64,000 nt of DNA, from positions 1 to 64,000 of the forward strand of contig NZ_SRSG01000010.1 in the NCBI RefSeq assembly GCF_005543295.1, read 5' to 3'. This DNA is from Halalkalirubrum salinum. GTDB taxonomy: Archaea > Halobacteriota > Halobacteria > Halobacteriales > Haloferacaceae. Positions 17,136-23,694 of the stretch are shown one piece after another. The translations under genes were made by a program, and so were the position numbers. How positions within the stretch are numbered: position 1 is the first letter of the stretch; every line of letters starts with the position of its first letter. The notes beneath the pieces are model-generated. The model ran no database searches, had not been told where the DNA came from, and saw only the letters and a program-made list of their open reading frames with translations.

Positions 17136-18143
17136 ATGACCGAGCGATCGCCTCCGACTGGACCTCCGAGCGATCCTGACGGTCCGGACGGTCCGGACGG
17201 TCCGGACGATCGGGAAGACCCAACCGTCTGTGTGCTCTTGCCAACGCTCAACGAGGCTGAGACGATCGAGGAGGTCGTCTCCGGGTACATCGACGCCGGG
17301 TACGAGCAGGTGTTTGTGATTGACGGGGGCTCCGAGGACGGAACAGATGAACTCGCCGCGGCCGCCGGTGCGGACGTTCGTCAGCAAAGTGGCTCTGGGA
17401 AAGGACAGGCTGTCAGAGAGGCGGTCGAAGCGATCACCGCCGACATCGTGTTGATGGCCGATGCTGACGCGACCTACGATGTTGAGGACGCCGATCGGAT
17501 GCTACAGCCCATCCTCGAGGGGGAGGCCGAACACGTCATCGGGAACCGCTTTGCGGACATGAAACCCGATGCGATGACGCGGTTCAATAAGATTGGGAAC
17601 CGGATTATCAACGCCGCGTTCACAGCGATCCACGGCAAACGGTATCGCGATATCCTTTCGGGATACCGAGCGTTTACAACCGAATCCTTCCGGCAGTTTA
17701 GGCTCAATGCCGACGGCTTCGGCATTGAAACAGAGATGGCCGTCGAGTGTGCCAAACGCGGGATCGACACCGCGGTCGTCCCAATCACCTACAGACCGCG
17801 CCCGCACGGATCAGATACCAACCTGCACCCGATCCGCGACGGCGGCATCATCTTTCTTGAGCTGTACCGAAAGGCGAAGACAAACAACCCGCTGTTTTAT
17901 TTCGGCAGCGTCGGGGCCGTCGCGACCGCCGTCGGGTTCGTTCTCGGACTTTACGTCATCTACGACTGGGTTGTCGCCGGTATCAGCCACGAGGTCATCG
18001 CGATCGGCTCGGTCGCGGGGGTACTGTTCGGCGTCCAACTGCTGATGTTCGGCGTGCTGTCCGACATGTTGCTGTCGTTTCACCGCGAACAGCTCGATCG
18101 GATCGATCGGATCGGCGACGATCTTGATGAGCGGTCTGAGTAA
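17136..18143 (+). CDS. aglJ: AglJ-type glycosyltransferase (GT2)
   Basis: A family 2 glycosyltransferase of 335 residues. It has the GT2 start VCVLLPTLNEAETI, the ADADATYD metal site near 107-113, and two membrane helices at the C-terminus (about 255-315). In haloarchaea this subfamily (AglJ) adds the first hexose to dolichol phosphate for N-glycosylation of surface proteins. A Pro-Asp-Gly tandem repeat (PDGPDGPDGPDD) from 9-bp DNA repeats makes up the N-terminal linker. The start at 17136 follows a TATA box. It diverges from the bactofilin-like gene across the 33-bp array. Confidence 0.8.
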   Translation: MTERSPPTGPPSDPDGPDGPDGPDDREDPTVCVLLPTLNEAETIEEVVSGYIDAGYEQVFVIDGGSEDGTDELAAAAGADVRQQSGSGKGQAVREAVEAITADIVLMADADATYDVEDADRMLQPILEGEAEHVIGNRFADMKPDAMTRFNKIGNRIINAAFTAIHGKRYRDILSGYRAFTTESFRQFRLNADGFGIETEMAVECAKRGIDTAVVPITYRPRPHGSDTNLHPIRDGGIIFLELYRKAKTNNPLFYFGSVGAVATAVGFVLGLYVIYDWVVAGISHEVIAIGSVAGVLFGVQLLMFGVLSDMLLSFHREQLDRIDRIGDDLDERSE

Positions 18144-18174
18144 CCTCCAGAAAATTCGACCGCAAAGGACTCGC

Positions 18175-18729
18175 TCAGATTGCGTCAACGAGGCGATCGG
18201 CGGCCTCTTCAACGCTGCCTTCGTTTTCGATAAACCGTACAGGTGCGTTTTGATCGCGTGCGTACTGGAGCGCCGCAGATCGATTGAGATCTTGCTCGAA
18301 GGCGATCTTGCGCTCGGTGGCTTCCGGCGTCTCACGGCTACTGTTTTGTCGTCGCTCGAGTATCGTTTCTGGACTCGCCTCAACGAGGGCGAATGTGGTC
18401 GGTGAGACGTCGTGGAGCACTTCTGCGGGAAGTCCCTGTATATAACCATCCTGCGTCTCTACTGCCAAGTGCGTTGAGAGAATGATGTTCGTCGATTCAG
18501 CCTCGTCGGCAACAAACTCGCCCGCGCGACGCTGGAGACGGCGTGTCTGTCTCTGCGACAGTCTGGCTAGGTCTCCTCGGCCGGTTGCGACACCACTCGT
18601 CGCGGCCTGTTCAAGCATGACGTCTCCGAAATTGATGAGTTTGTACCCCTCTCCGAGCTTTCGTCGAACCGTTTGACAAACGCTCGAGAGCCCAACGCCA
18701 GTAACACCGGAGACTAACGTGACAGTCAT
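18175..18729 (-). CDS. AdkA-like nucleotide kinase with altered P-loop
   Basis: The 184-residue protein follows the archaeal adenylate kinase AdkA pattern: an N-terminal P-loop, then INFGDVML, a lid-adjacent STHLAVETQDGYIQGLP segment, and EASPETILERR. The P-loop reads GVTGVGLSS, so the Lys that binds phosphate is Leu14. It may have lost kinase activity, or use another residue. The start overlaps the stop of the DUF5789-like gene by one base (TAATG), so the two are translated together. Its low similarity to canonical AdkA and the Lys loss suggest a paralog. Confidence 0.7.
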   Translation of the reverse strand: MTVTLVSGVTGVGLSSVCQTVRRKLGEGYKLINFGDVMLEQAATSGVATGRGDLARLSQRQTRRLQRRAGEFVADEAESTNIILSTHLAVETQDGYIQGLPAEVLHDVSPTTFALVEASPETILERRQNSSRETPEATERKIAFEQDLNRSAALQYARDQNAPVRFIENEGSVEEAADRLVDAI

Positions 18730-19013
18730 TAGAAACTCACCTCGCTTTCGTCGTCTTGCGGCATCGATCCTCGGTCGTCATAATACCTGCGCCCGATAAA
18801 ACTGGCCCCGACTAACATCATGAGTGTATCGTAGAGGTCATCGGCTGAATCGAATTCGTCCGTTTCAGCTCTCTCGATGACGGCTTCGATCGTCGTGCTC
18901 TCTCCGTCCGGCGGTGACAGTTCTGTACTTCCCACAGTCTCAACGACCGTATCTCGTGAGACTGGAAAATCTAGTTTCCTCGCGAACAGATCGCGAGTCT
19001 CTGGCAAGCGCAT
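18729..19013 (-). CDS. DUF5789-like small protein
   Basis: A 94-residue acidic haloarchaeal protein, probably of the DUF5789 family: LFARKLDFPVSRDTVVE, then a short acidic beta segment and a helix ending in GRRYYDDRGSMPQDDESEV. The function is unknown. I chose the ATG at 19013 because a TTTTAAATA box (19036-19044) is 27 bases upstream. An ATG three codons earlier exists. It leads a two-gene operon with the AdkA-like kinase. Confidence 0.75.
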   Translation of the reverse strand: MRLPETRDLFARKLDFPVSRDTVVETVGSTELSPPDGESTTIEAVIERAETDEFDSADDLYDTLMMLVGASFIGRRYYDDRGSMPQDDESEVSF

Positions 19014-19252
19014 ACATACCATTTCGCGTCTCGTGTATTTAAAACTGGCATTATCCTAATTATTTATCATTTAGAACAAGGCGCTGTGGAGAAGTAGTGA
19101 CAAAAACCGTCGGACAAATCTGCGGGATGGCAAGGTGGTCCATTCTCCCATGTCGTGGTGGTATTATTTGCCAATCGAGAGACAAACGGACAACTGTCGA
19201 GTACGATTTGGGCGATCGATCGGAATAAAAGAACTGAGACAGGTGAATTTGG

Positions 19253-19290
19253 CTACCGACTTTCCGCTGTTCGACCTTGTTCAAATGGAT
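19253..19290 (-). repeat. aroQ 3'-end remnant, copy 1
   Basis: Read on the minus strand it encodes IHLNKVEQR and then, after a one-base deletion, AGTCGGTAG, matching the C-terminus and stop of aroQ (IELNKVEQRESR, stop). Third-position changes relative to the aroQ in this window show it came from a diverged aroQ. It marks the left edge of the first toxin-antitoxin unit. Confidence 0.75.
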
Positions 19291-19325
19291 GAAATCTATG
19301 GTACGTTCACGGAAAAATAATCTTT

Positions 19326-19372
19326 GTGGGTAATAGTGGGTAAGACTTATCCAGAAGTGAGTCGTAGTGAGT
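19326..19372 (+). promoter_or_regulatory. Direct repeats upstream of MazEF-like pair
   Basis: GTGGGTAA occurs at 19326 and 19336, and AGTGAGT at 19356 and 19366. Both pairs are spaced 10 bases, one helical turn. They lie just before the antitoxin start and may bind the antitoxin-toxin complex. Confidence 0.4.
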
Positions 19373-19375
19373 AGC

Positions 19376-19615
19376 ATGACGAAAGTGGAGGCTCACGACC
19401 TGCGAACCAACGAGACCGACGACCGAGGTCGAATCTACCTCGGGACGGAGTACGCGAACAAGCGCGTGACCGTCGCGGTCGTCGAAGTCGAGTCTGACCG
19501 ACCCGACGAGGACGAATTAGCCGCCGCGTACCGCGAGGCTTCCGAGAGTGCCGACCATCTCGCTGAGAAGTGGAAGGGGGCATCTGACGAGGCGTGGAAC
19601 GGACTCGATGAATGA
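19376..19615 (+). CDS. MazE/AbrB-like antitoxin
   Basis: A 79-residue acidic protein. The N-terminal half (TDDRGRIYLGTEYANKRVTV) resembles an AbrB/MazE DNA-binding hairpin. The C-terminal half is a charged helix that would wrap the toxin. Its stop overlaps the start of the MazF-like gene by four bases (ATGA), the usual arrangement of type II pairs. It is expected to bind its own promoter, where direct repeats are present. The pair lies between aroQ-end copies 1 and 2. Confidence 0.75.
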   Translation: MTKVEAHDLRTNETDDRGRIYLGTEYANKRVTVAVVEVESDRPDEDELAAAYREASESADHLAEKWKGASDEAWNGLDE

Positions 19616-19965
19616 GCGATGAGACTGAGGTTCGGCGTGGCGATGTCGTAGTCGTTCGTCTCGACCCTGCCGAAGGCCACGAGATAAAAAAGACTCGACC
19701 TGCGGTGATTGTGCAAAACGATATTGGAAATCGCAACTCCAGTACGACCATCGTTGCTCCGGCGACAGGGACGCATCGAGGCTACCCATTCGAAGTGCTG
19801 GTCGAAGAGGATAGGTCACCGTTCGAGAAGGACTCCTCAGTTCGCCTCGACCAGATTCGCGTCGTCTCTATCGAAAAGCGGATTCACTCGGTCATCGGGA
19901 GTCTGAGCGAGTCTACCATGGCTGAGGTGGACGAAGCACTGAAACTGAGTCTCGGACTGGATTGA
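19612..19965 (+). CDS. MazF/PemK-family mRNA interferase toxin
   Basis: A 117-residue protein with the PemK/MazF beta-barrel pattern: RRGDVVVVRLDPAEGHEIKK, RPAVIVQND, TTIVAPATG and the end strand VRLDQIRVVSIEKR. Members cut mRNA at short sequences when the antitoxin is lost. Length and motifs are complete, so it is probably functional. It overlaps the antitoxin by four bases. Confidence 0.88.
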   Translation: MSDETEVRRGDVVVVRLDPAEGHEIKKTRPAVIVQNDIGNRNSSTTIVAPATGTHRGYPFEVLVEEDRSPFEKDSSVRLDQIRVVSIEKRIHSVIGSLSESTMAEVDEALKLSLGLD

Positions 19966-20016
19966 GTCACCGATTTCCGGGTCACCGTATGTTTTGAGCA
20001 CGACGGAATGCCGGTT

Positions 20017-20055
20017 TTACCGACTCTCCCGCTGCTCGGCCTTGTTCAAATGGAT
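20017..20055 (-). repeat. aroQ 3'-end remnant, copy 2
   Basis: The minus strand encodes IHLNKAEQRESR followed by TAA, in register with the aroQ C-terminus IELNKVEQRESR and its stop. It shares ATCCATTTGAACAAGG with copy 1, and is closer to copy 1 than to the resident aroQ. Confidence 0.85.
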
Positions 20056-20094
20056 AAAATTCACCACACACACTATTGAAACAACATCGTTGTA

Positions 20095-20117
20095 ACCATC
20101 AATTCCAATTTGATGGT
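20095..20117. promoter_or_regulatory. Inverted repeat, likely VapB operator
   Basis: ACCATCAA (20095-20102) and TTGATGGT (20110-20117) are perfect arms around a 7-base spacer. They are 35 bases upstream of the antitoxin start. ACAAC/GTTGT (20081-20093) forms a second, smaller inverted repeat beside it. Confidence 0.5.
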
Positions 20118-20151
20118 AAGATTCTTTTTCTATGGTAACGTATCTCCCTCT

Positions 20152-20397
20152 ATGTCAGCAGAGACGGATGCACAGGGACGGCTGTACATCCCGAAGGAGG
20201 TGCGCGAGAAGTACGGCCAGAAGTATCACATCGTCATGTACGAGGATAGAATCGAGCTGATCCCGGTCGCGGACGACCCACTCGCCGCTGTGCGCGAAGC
20301 GGCAGGCGAACTCCACGATACGTCCGTCGAGGAAATCCGGGAGGATATCGAGGCGGAAGCGAAAGACGAAGCTGCGGAAGCCGGTGGCGACAGATGA
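20152..20397 (+). CDS. AbrB-type VapB antitoxin
   Basis: An 81-residue protein. The first 45 residues are an AbrB swapped-hairpin domain (ETDAQGRLYIPKEVREKYG, then YHIVMYEDRIELIPV), which binds operator DNA. The rest is an acidic helix for toxin binding. An inverted repeat upstream is the likely operator. The ATG at 20152 is chosen since the preceding 14 codons do not fit the AbrB domain. It overlaps vapC by four bases. Confidence 0.85.
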   Translation: MSAETDAQGRLYIPKEVREKYGQKYHIVMYEDRIELIPVADDPLAAVREAAGELHDTSVEEIREDIEAEAKDEAAEAGGDR

Positions 20398-20780
20398 CGG
20401 TGTACGTCGAGACAGATTTCCTGCTCGCACTCGCCAAAGACACCGATTGGTTGCAAGGCTCCGCGGAGGACGCCCTCGACGAGTACGACGTCGAAACGTC
20501 GCCGTTCTCGTACCTTGAACTCCTCCTCGCCCGGGAACGGTACGAGTTCGACTACGTTCCATTGGTGGCGAACCTGCTCGAACTCGTCCCCGTGCGAAAC
20601 GAGGAAGAGAAACAGGTGGTTCTGAAAGCCGTCAACTACTACGACGAGGGGATGACGTCGTTCGACGCGTTCCACGCGGCGACGGCGGAAACACGTGGGG
20701 TGGACGTGCTCTCGTCCGAGAAAGACTACGAAGATATCGAGGTCGAACGAGTCCCACTCGAACCGATCGACGAGGAATAA
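20394..20780 (+). CDS. VapC-type PIN-domain toxin
   Basis: A 128-residue PIN-domain ribonuclease toxin. The acidic metal ligands are Asp8 (VETDFLLAL), Glu42, Asp91 (SFDAFHAATA) and Asp111 (SSEKDYEDI). VapC toxins cut specific tRNA or rRNA sites. All expected active-site residues are present. It is read with the AbrB antitoxin and lies between aroQ-end copies 2 and 3. Confidence 0.9.
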   Translation: MTVYVETDFLLALAKDTDWLQGSAEDALDEYDVETSPFSYLELLLARERYEFDYVPLVANLLELVPVRNEEEKQVVLKAVNYYDEGMTSFDAFHAATAETRGVDVLSSEKDYEDIEVERVPLEPIDEE

Positions 20781-20919
20781 CTCTGGACTGAGGATAGAGC
20801 GGCTGAAAGAAGCGTGGTACTCGCAGCGGTTGTCGTGACCGCGTGTGCGACAGACTTGCTAAAATCGACGCATCGATCGGCTAACACGTCGTTAGAAGTC
20901 CTGAAACACATTTTATCGC

Positions 20920-20949
20920 CTACTGGCTCTCCCGTTACTCCACTTTGTT
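20920..20949 (-). repeat. aroQ 3'-end remnant, copy 3
   Basis: The minus strand reads AACAAAGTGGAG-TAA-CGGGAG, then AGC CAG TAG, matching aroQ AACAAAGTGGAG-CAG-CGGGAG, Ser, Arg, TAG. One Gln codon has become a stop. Unlike copies 1 and 2, its codons match the resident aroQ. Confidence 0.7.
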
Positions 20950-21063
20950 CCGGTCTCGGACTGACGTTACAGAGTTTATATACATTGCCGCTTTCTCCTT
21001 GATCTGTCATATCAAATTAGTAGGTCGCCATCGGATGCGACCGAGTACGCGAAAGCACTTAAT

Positions 21064-21081
21064 GTAGTACACGCGTACTAC
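21064..21081. promoter_or_regulatory. Inverted repeat operator of the RHH antitoxin
   Basis: GTAGTAC (21064-21070) and GTACTAC (21075-21081) flank ACGC. The repeat lies between the A/T box near 21058 and the ATG at 21087, so a bound ribbon-helix-helix protein would block transcription start. Confidence 0.6.
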
Positions 21082-21086
21082 TAAAT

Positions 21087-21359
21087 ATGGCTCAGTCCGA
21101 TACCGCCGCCGATGGGAACGACGAGAAGGTGAACCTCCGGCTTCCGAAGGATTTCCTCGCGGATTTGGACGAGCAGTGGCAGGAGCAGGGCTACAACTCA
21201 CGCTCGGAGTTCATGCGCGAGGCCCTGCGTGACGCGGTATACGGAACTCGGCTCTCCAAGCGGGCGCTTGAAGACCTACTGGAGAGCGAACGGCAGTTCG
21301 AGGAAGATGAGACAGTGAGCGCAGAGGAAGCCCGTGAGCGGTTCGGTACGAATGAGTGA
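21087..21359 (+). CDS. Ribbon-helix-helix antitoxin
   Basis: A 90-residue protein. Residues about 15-50 (VNLRLPKDFLADLDE, then YNSRSEFMREALRDAV) form a ribbon-helix-helix DNA-binding domain, and the acidic C-terminal half should hold the toxin. The palindrome just upstream fits binding by an RHH dimer pair. It overlaps the RelE-like gene by eight bases. The start is 27-29 bases after an A/T box. Confidence 0.88.
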   Translation: MAQSDTAADGNDEKVNLRLPKDFLADLDEQWQEQGYNSRSEFMREALRDAVYGTRLSKRALEDLLESERQFEEDETVSAEEARERFGTNE

Positions 21360-21636
21360 TAACAAGTGGACGTGGGAACTCTCCGAGCGAGCAGCAGAGG
21401 GACTCGAAGCTCTGGATACTGAAACACAACAGCGAGTCCTCGACAAGCTCAACGACGTGGTGACTGACGAGTTCCGCGATCCGCCGGACTTCGCCAAACC
21501 GTTGACGGGCGCGAAGCCGTGGCAATCATTACGAGTTGGTGATTATCGAGCAATCGTCCGATTCAATGTTGAAGCACGAATGATGCAGGTCGGCGCAGTA
21601 GGTCATCGATCGTCAATCTACGACAAATTTCCATAA
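21352..21636 (+). CDS. RelE/ParE-family toxin
   Basis: A 94-residue toxin of the RelE/ParE fold: WTWELSERAAEGLEALDTE, then KPLTGAKPWQSLRVGDYRAI and the final strand MMQVGAVGHRSSIYDKF. The Arg, Asp, Tyr and His residues of this last part match RelE-type RNases. It overlaps the antitoxin by eight bases and is complete. An ATG six codons upstream would lengthen the overlap. The pair lies between aroQ-end copy 3 and aroQ itself. Confidence 0.9.
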   Translation: MSDNKWTWELSERAAEGLEALDTETQQRVLDKLNDVVTDEFRDPPDFAKPLTGAKPWQSLRVGDYRAIVRFNVEARMMQVGAVGHRSSIYDKFP

Positions 21637-21741
21637 TAGTGTGTCAGGGCCACATCGATTGAAGTTGTAACATCGTTTATCTACATCGAATGTGGAGAAC
21701 AGCTATCGGGAGGAGATTCGACGACCAAACAGACAATAAAT

Positions 21742-21754
21742 GGCCTAAAAGGCC
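21742..21754 (-). terminator. Possible terminator of aroK-aroQ
   Basis: GGCCT/AGGCC forms a 5-bp stem with a 3-base loop. Read on the minus strand after the aroQ stop, it is followed by the T-rich run ATTTATTGTCTGTTT. It would also fit the end of the convergent toxin gene. Confidence 0.4.
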
Positions 21755-21763
21755 CGTCTGAAG

Positions 21764-22051
21764 CTATCGAGACTCCCGCTGCTCCACTTTGTTCAGTTCG
21801 ATCAACAGCCGGAAGATCGCCTTGACGAGGTTCGAATCGACTTCAAATCGTTCGGCGTTCTCGCCGGCGCGGTCCATGACGACATCCTCTTGAGACTCGT
21901 CGGTCGTCGGTAGATCGTGTTCAGCTTTGACCTGCGCAACCGAATCGGCGACGTACGTTCGTCGGGCGATCAGCTCAACGATATCGTGATCGATCTCCTC
22001 AATTTCCTCGCGTAACTCCGCAAGCTCTTCTTCGGCGTGACTCTGGCTCAT
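21764..22051 (-). CDS. aroQ: Chorismate mutase
   Basis: It converts chorismate to prephenate for phenylalanine and tyrosine. The 95-residue all-helical AroQ domain shows LREEIEEIDHDIVELIARR near the start, the loop Lys in AQVKAEHDLP, and a C-terminal helix ending IELNKVEQRESR. It follows aroK with an ATGA overlap, so both are co-translated. The 3' end of this gene is the sequence copied three times in the toxin-antitoxin array to its left (19253-20949). The gene itself is intact. Confidence 0.93.
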   Translation of the reverse strand: MSQSHAEEELAELREEIEEIDHDIVELIARRTYVADSVAQVKAEHDLPTTDESQEDVVMDRAGENAERFEVDSNLVKAIFRLLIELNKVEQRESR

Positions 22052-22914
22052 AGTGTTCGTGCTCCGTGTGTTCGTGTTTCGGTCCTGATTAGGGTTCCGT
22101 CCCGTGCGCCCCAGACGGACTCGACAGCGGCGATCGCCTCGGCATCACCAACCGCGACGACACTCGGTCCAGTTCCGGATAGCGAGACACCGGCGGCCTG
22201 ATCTAACACGTCAACTGTCGCGTCGGGCTGAAATCCAAGCGCTGCGGAGAACGCGAGCCCATTGACGCTCATTGCCTCCGTGTAGCGGCTCTCACTCGCC
22301 AGCTCCTCGGCCAGTCGGGCCATCGGGGCGATCCGCTTGCATCGATCGACGTCCGCGTCGGCGCTGTAAGCGCGCTCGGGCGGCGTCCACACAGCGACAT
22401 CCCACGAAACGGTCTCGCGCGATCGCAGCGTATCTGTGGTGTTGTCGGTCAGTGTGATCCCGCCGAGCATGCTCGCGCTTGCGTCGTCGAACGCGCCGGT
22501 TACTGTCACGCCCGCATCGCGTGCCGCGGTGACGCCAAGCAGACAGGCCTCGAGTCGATCGATCGGACCATCCGCTCCGACGGACACGTCCAGCGCGTCA
22601 CACGCGGCCAACACCGCCGCGTTCGCCGCCGCGCTCGAGCTCTTCAGTCCCGCGGCCATGGGAACGTCGCTTTCGGTTCGTACGACACCCCCCTCGTCGT
22701 CGCCGAACCGATCGATCACCAACTGCACACAGCGTTCGATCAGTTCGGTATCGGCATCTGGTTCACCCGCAATCTGTCCGGTGACGGCCTCAGCGTCTGG
22801 CACCAACTCGACAGTCGCTCGCGTCTCGATGTCGATCGCGAATGCCGATCCGATGCCGGTCGCCAGCGCGTTCAGGATCGTCCCTGCGCCAGGAGCGGCT
22901 GCCCGTCCGTCCAT
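22048..22914 (-). CDS. aroK: Shikimate kinase, archaeal GHMP type
   Basis: It phosphorylates shikimate in the shikimate pathway. The 288-residue protein is a GHMP kinase: an N-terminal AAPGAGTILNALATG segment, the ATP loop PMAAGLKSSSAAANA near 92-106 typical of archaeal AroK, and a C-terminal SLSGTGPSVVAVG motif. The ATG at 22914 gives a normal family start. The upstream open frame would overlap the divergent DUF5796-like gene. It is first in an operon with aroQ. Confidence 0.93.
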   Translation of the reverse strand: MDGRAAAPGAGTILNALATGIGSAFAIDIETRATVELVPDAEAVTGQIAGEPDADTELIERCVQLVIDRFGDDEGGVVRTESDVPMAAGLKSSSAAANAAVLAACDALDVSVGADGPIDRLEACLLGVTAARDAGVTVTGAFDDASASMLGGITLTDNTTDTLRSRETVSWDVAVWTPPERAYSADADVDRCKRIAPMARLAEELASESRYTEAMSVNGLAFSAALGFQPDATVDVLDQAAGVSLSGTGPSVVAVGDAEAIAAVESVWGARDGTLIRTETRTHGARTL

Positions 22915-23020
22915 ACGGGTACTCCTGAGAGCGGATAAAAAGGTGTAGCGATGACGGCGAATAGCGGTACACTCAGCGGTAATCATCGCCTTTTTTGAGT
23001 TGAACGCGGTATAGTAGTCA

Positions 23021-23452
23021 ATGAATCCCCGTAACGACGTCCCCCCGAGCACACTCGGCGTAGAGCTTCGACCCGAGGGGGTCGTCGTCGAGTACCTCGA
23101 TGGTCGAACAACGCTGTATCACGGCGTCCCCGAGACAGTCACGGGATCGCTCACCACGGCGCCTGGGAAAGAGACCCACGTTCTCGTTACCGATCCGACG
23201 GAGACTGAAGGCGTGATGATGTACGTAAACGACCGGAATACCCACGACGATATCCTCGAAGACACTGGCGTCGGTCGAATTCTCCTCGAACAAGGCGAAA
23301 GCGAGGAGATCTTTCCGGGAGTGACGGTCCGCCATCTTGAGGGCTATCGAAACGAGGTCGAGGCCGATCCAGCCGTCGCTCGGGGTCGCGTGTTCGTCTT
23401 TATCGAGGATGAGTGGGGCGAACAGAGCTACGAATTCGTCTCCGACGCGTAG
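23021..23452 (+). CDS. DUF5796-like haloarchaeal protein
   Basis: A soluble acidic protein of 143 residues with the conserved haloarchaeal pattern PPSTLGVELRPEGVVVEYLD, then TTLYHGVPE and GKETHVLVTDPTE, which I recall as DUF5796. Beta-rich, no membrane segment, no catalytic motif visible. Function unknown. Divergent from aroK with about 106 bases between starts. Confidence 0.8.
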   Translation: MNPRNDVPPSTLGVELRPEGVVVEYLDGRTTLYHGVPETVTGSLTTAPGKETHVLVTDPTETEGVMMYVNDRNTHDDILEDTGVGRILLEQGESEEIFPGVTVRHLEGYRNEVEADPAVARGRVFVFIEDEWGEQSYEFVSDA

Positions 23453-23471
23453 CCGTCTCTGTGTGGAGTCG

Positions 23472-23606
23472 TCACTGCAGGTACGTCGGATCCTCCGCGT
23501 CGCAGGACTCCTCGTGGCGTTTGGCCTCCATTTCATCGTCGAGCAACAGGCCACAGTTCTCACACTGGAACCAGATGCCGTCGTCGCGCTTGACCTGTGT
23601 GACCAT
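23472..23606 (-). CDS. Small zinc-finger protein
   Basis: A 44-residue protein with one likely zinc site: CENC followed about 17 residues later by HEESC (C-x2-C...H-x4-C). It starts MVTQVKRDDGIWFQCENCG and ends DPTYLQ. Short zinc-finger proteins of this kind are common in haloarchaea and some affect biofilm or stress traits. An A/T stretch about 27 bases upstream of the ATG at 23606 suggests a leaderless mRNA. It is convergent with the DUF5796-like gene. Confidence 0.75.
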   Translation of the reverse strand: MVTQVKRDDGIWFQCENCGLLLDDEMEAKRHEESCDAEDPTYLQ

Positions 23607-23661
23607 ACTGCACTTTCGGTGCGCCAACGCAAAATGATTTCCCCGTCAGCAATGAGAGACT

Positions 23662-23671
23662 ACATTTAAAG
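23662..23671 (+). promoter_or_regulatory. TATA box of cdc48
   Basis: ACATTTAAAG is centred 28 bases before the ATG at 23695, so the cdc48 mRNA is probably leaderless. Confidence 0.6.
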
Positions 23672-23694
23672 ACCGATCGGGACGTATTAGCGAT

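Larger units (their letters stand above)
19014..19375. other. Gap left of the toxin-antitoxin array
   Basis: This A/T-rich gap holds the promoter of the DUF5789-like gene, a copy of the aroQ 3' end at 19253-19290, and the promoter and direct repeats of the first toxin-antitoxin pair. Short open frames here on both strands do not look like genes. Confidence 0.6.
19966..20151. other. Spacer between first and second TA pairs
   Basis: It holds aroQ-end copy 2 (20017-20055), an 8-bp inverted repeat (20095-20117) and the promoter of the second pair. There is no gene. Confidence 0.6.
20781..21086. other. Spacer between second and third TA pairs
   Basis: It contains aroQ-end copy 3 (20920-20949) and the promoter and operator of the third pair (21055-21081). 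No gene is evident. Confidence 0.6.

Noticed and set aside
16858-17244. N-terminal extension of the bactofilin-like protein through the 33-bp repeats (11-residue repeats)
   Set aside because: It would begin inside aglJ on the opposite strand, and a TATA box at 16881-16887 points to a start at 16857.
19060-19377. 105-codon minus-strand frame with a conserved-looking IHLNKVEQR stretch
   Set aside because: The only recognisable part is the aroQ 3'-end remnant. The rest is unlike any protein and overlaps the promoter region of the toxin-antitoxin pair.
19253-21802. Integrase, transposase or insertion sequence to explain the toxin-antitoxin array
   Set aside because: I looked for a recombinase frame and for terminal inverted repeats in the units and found none; the boundaries are direct copies of the aroQ end only.
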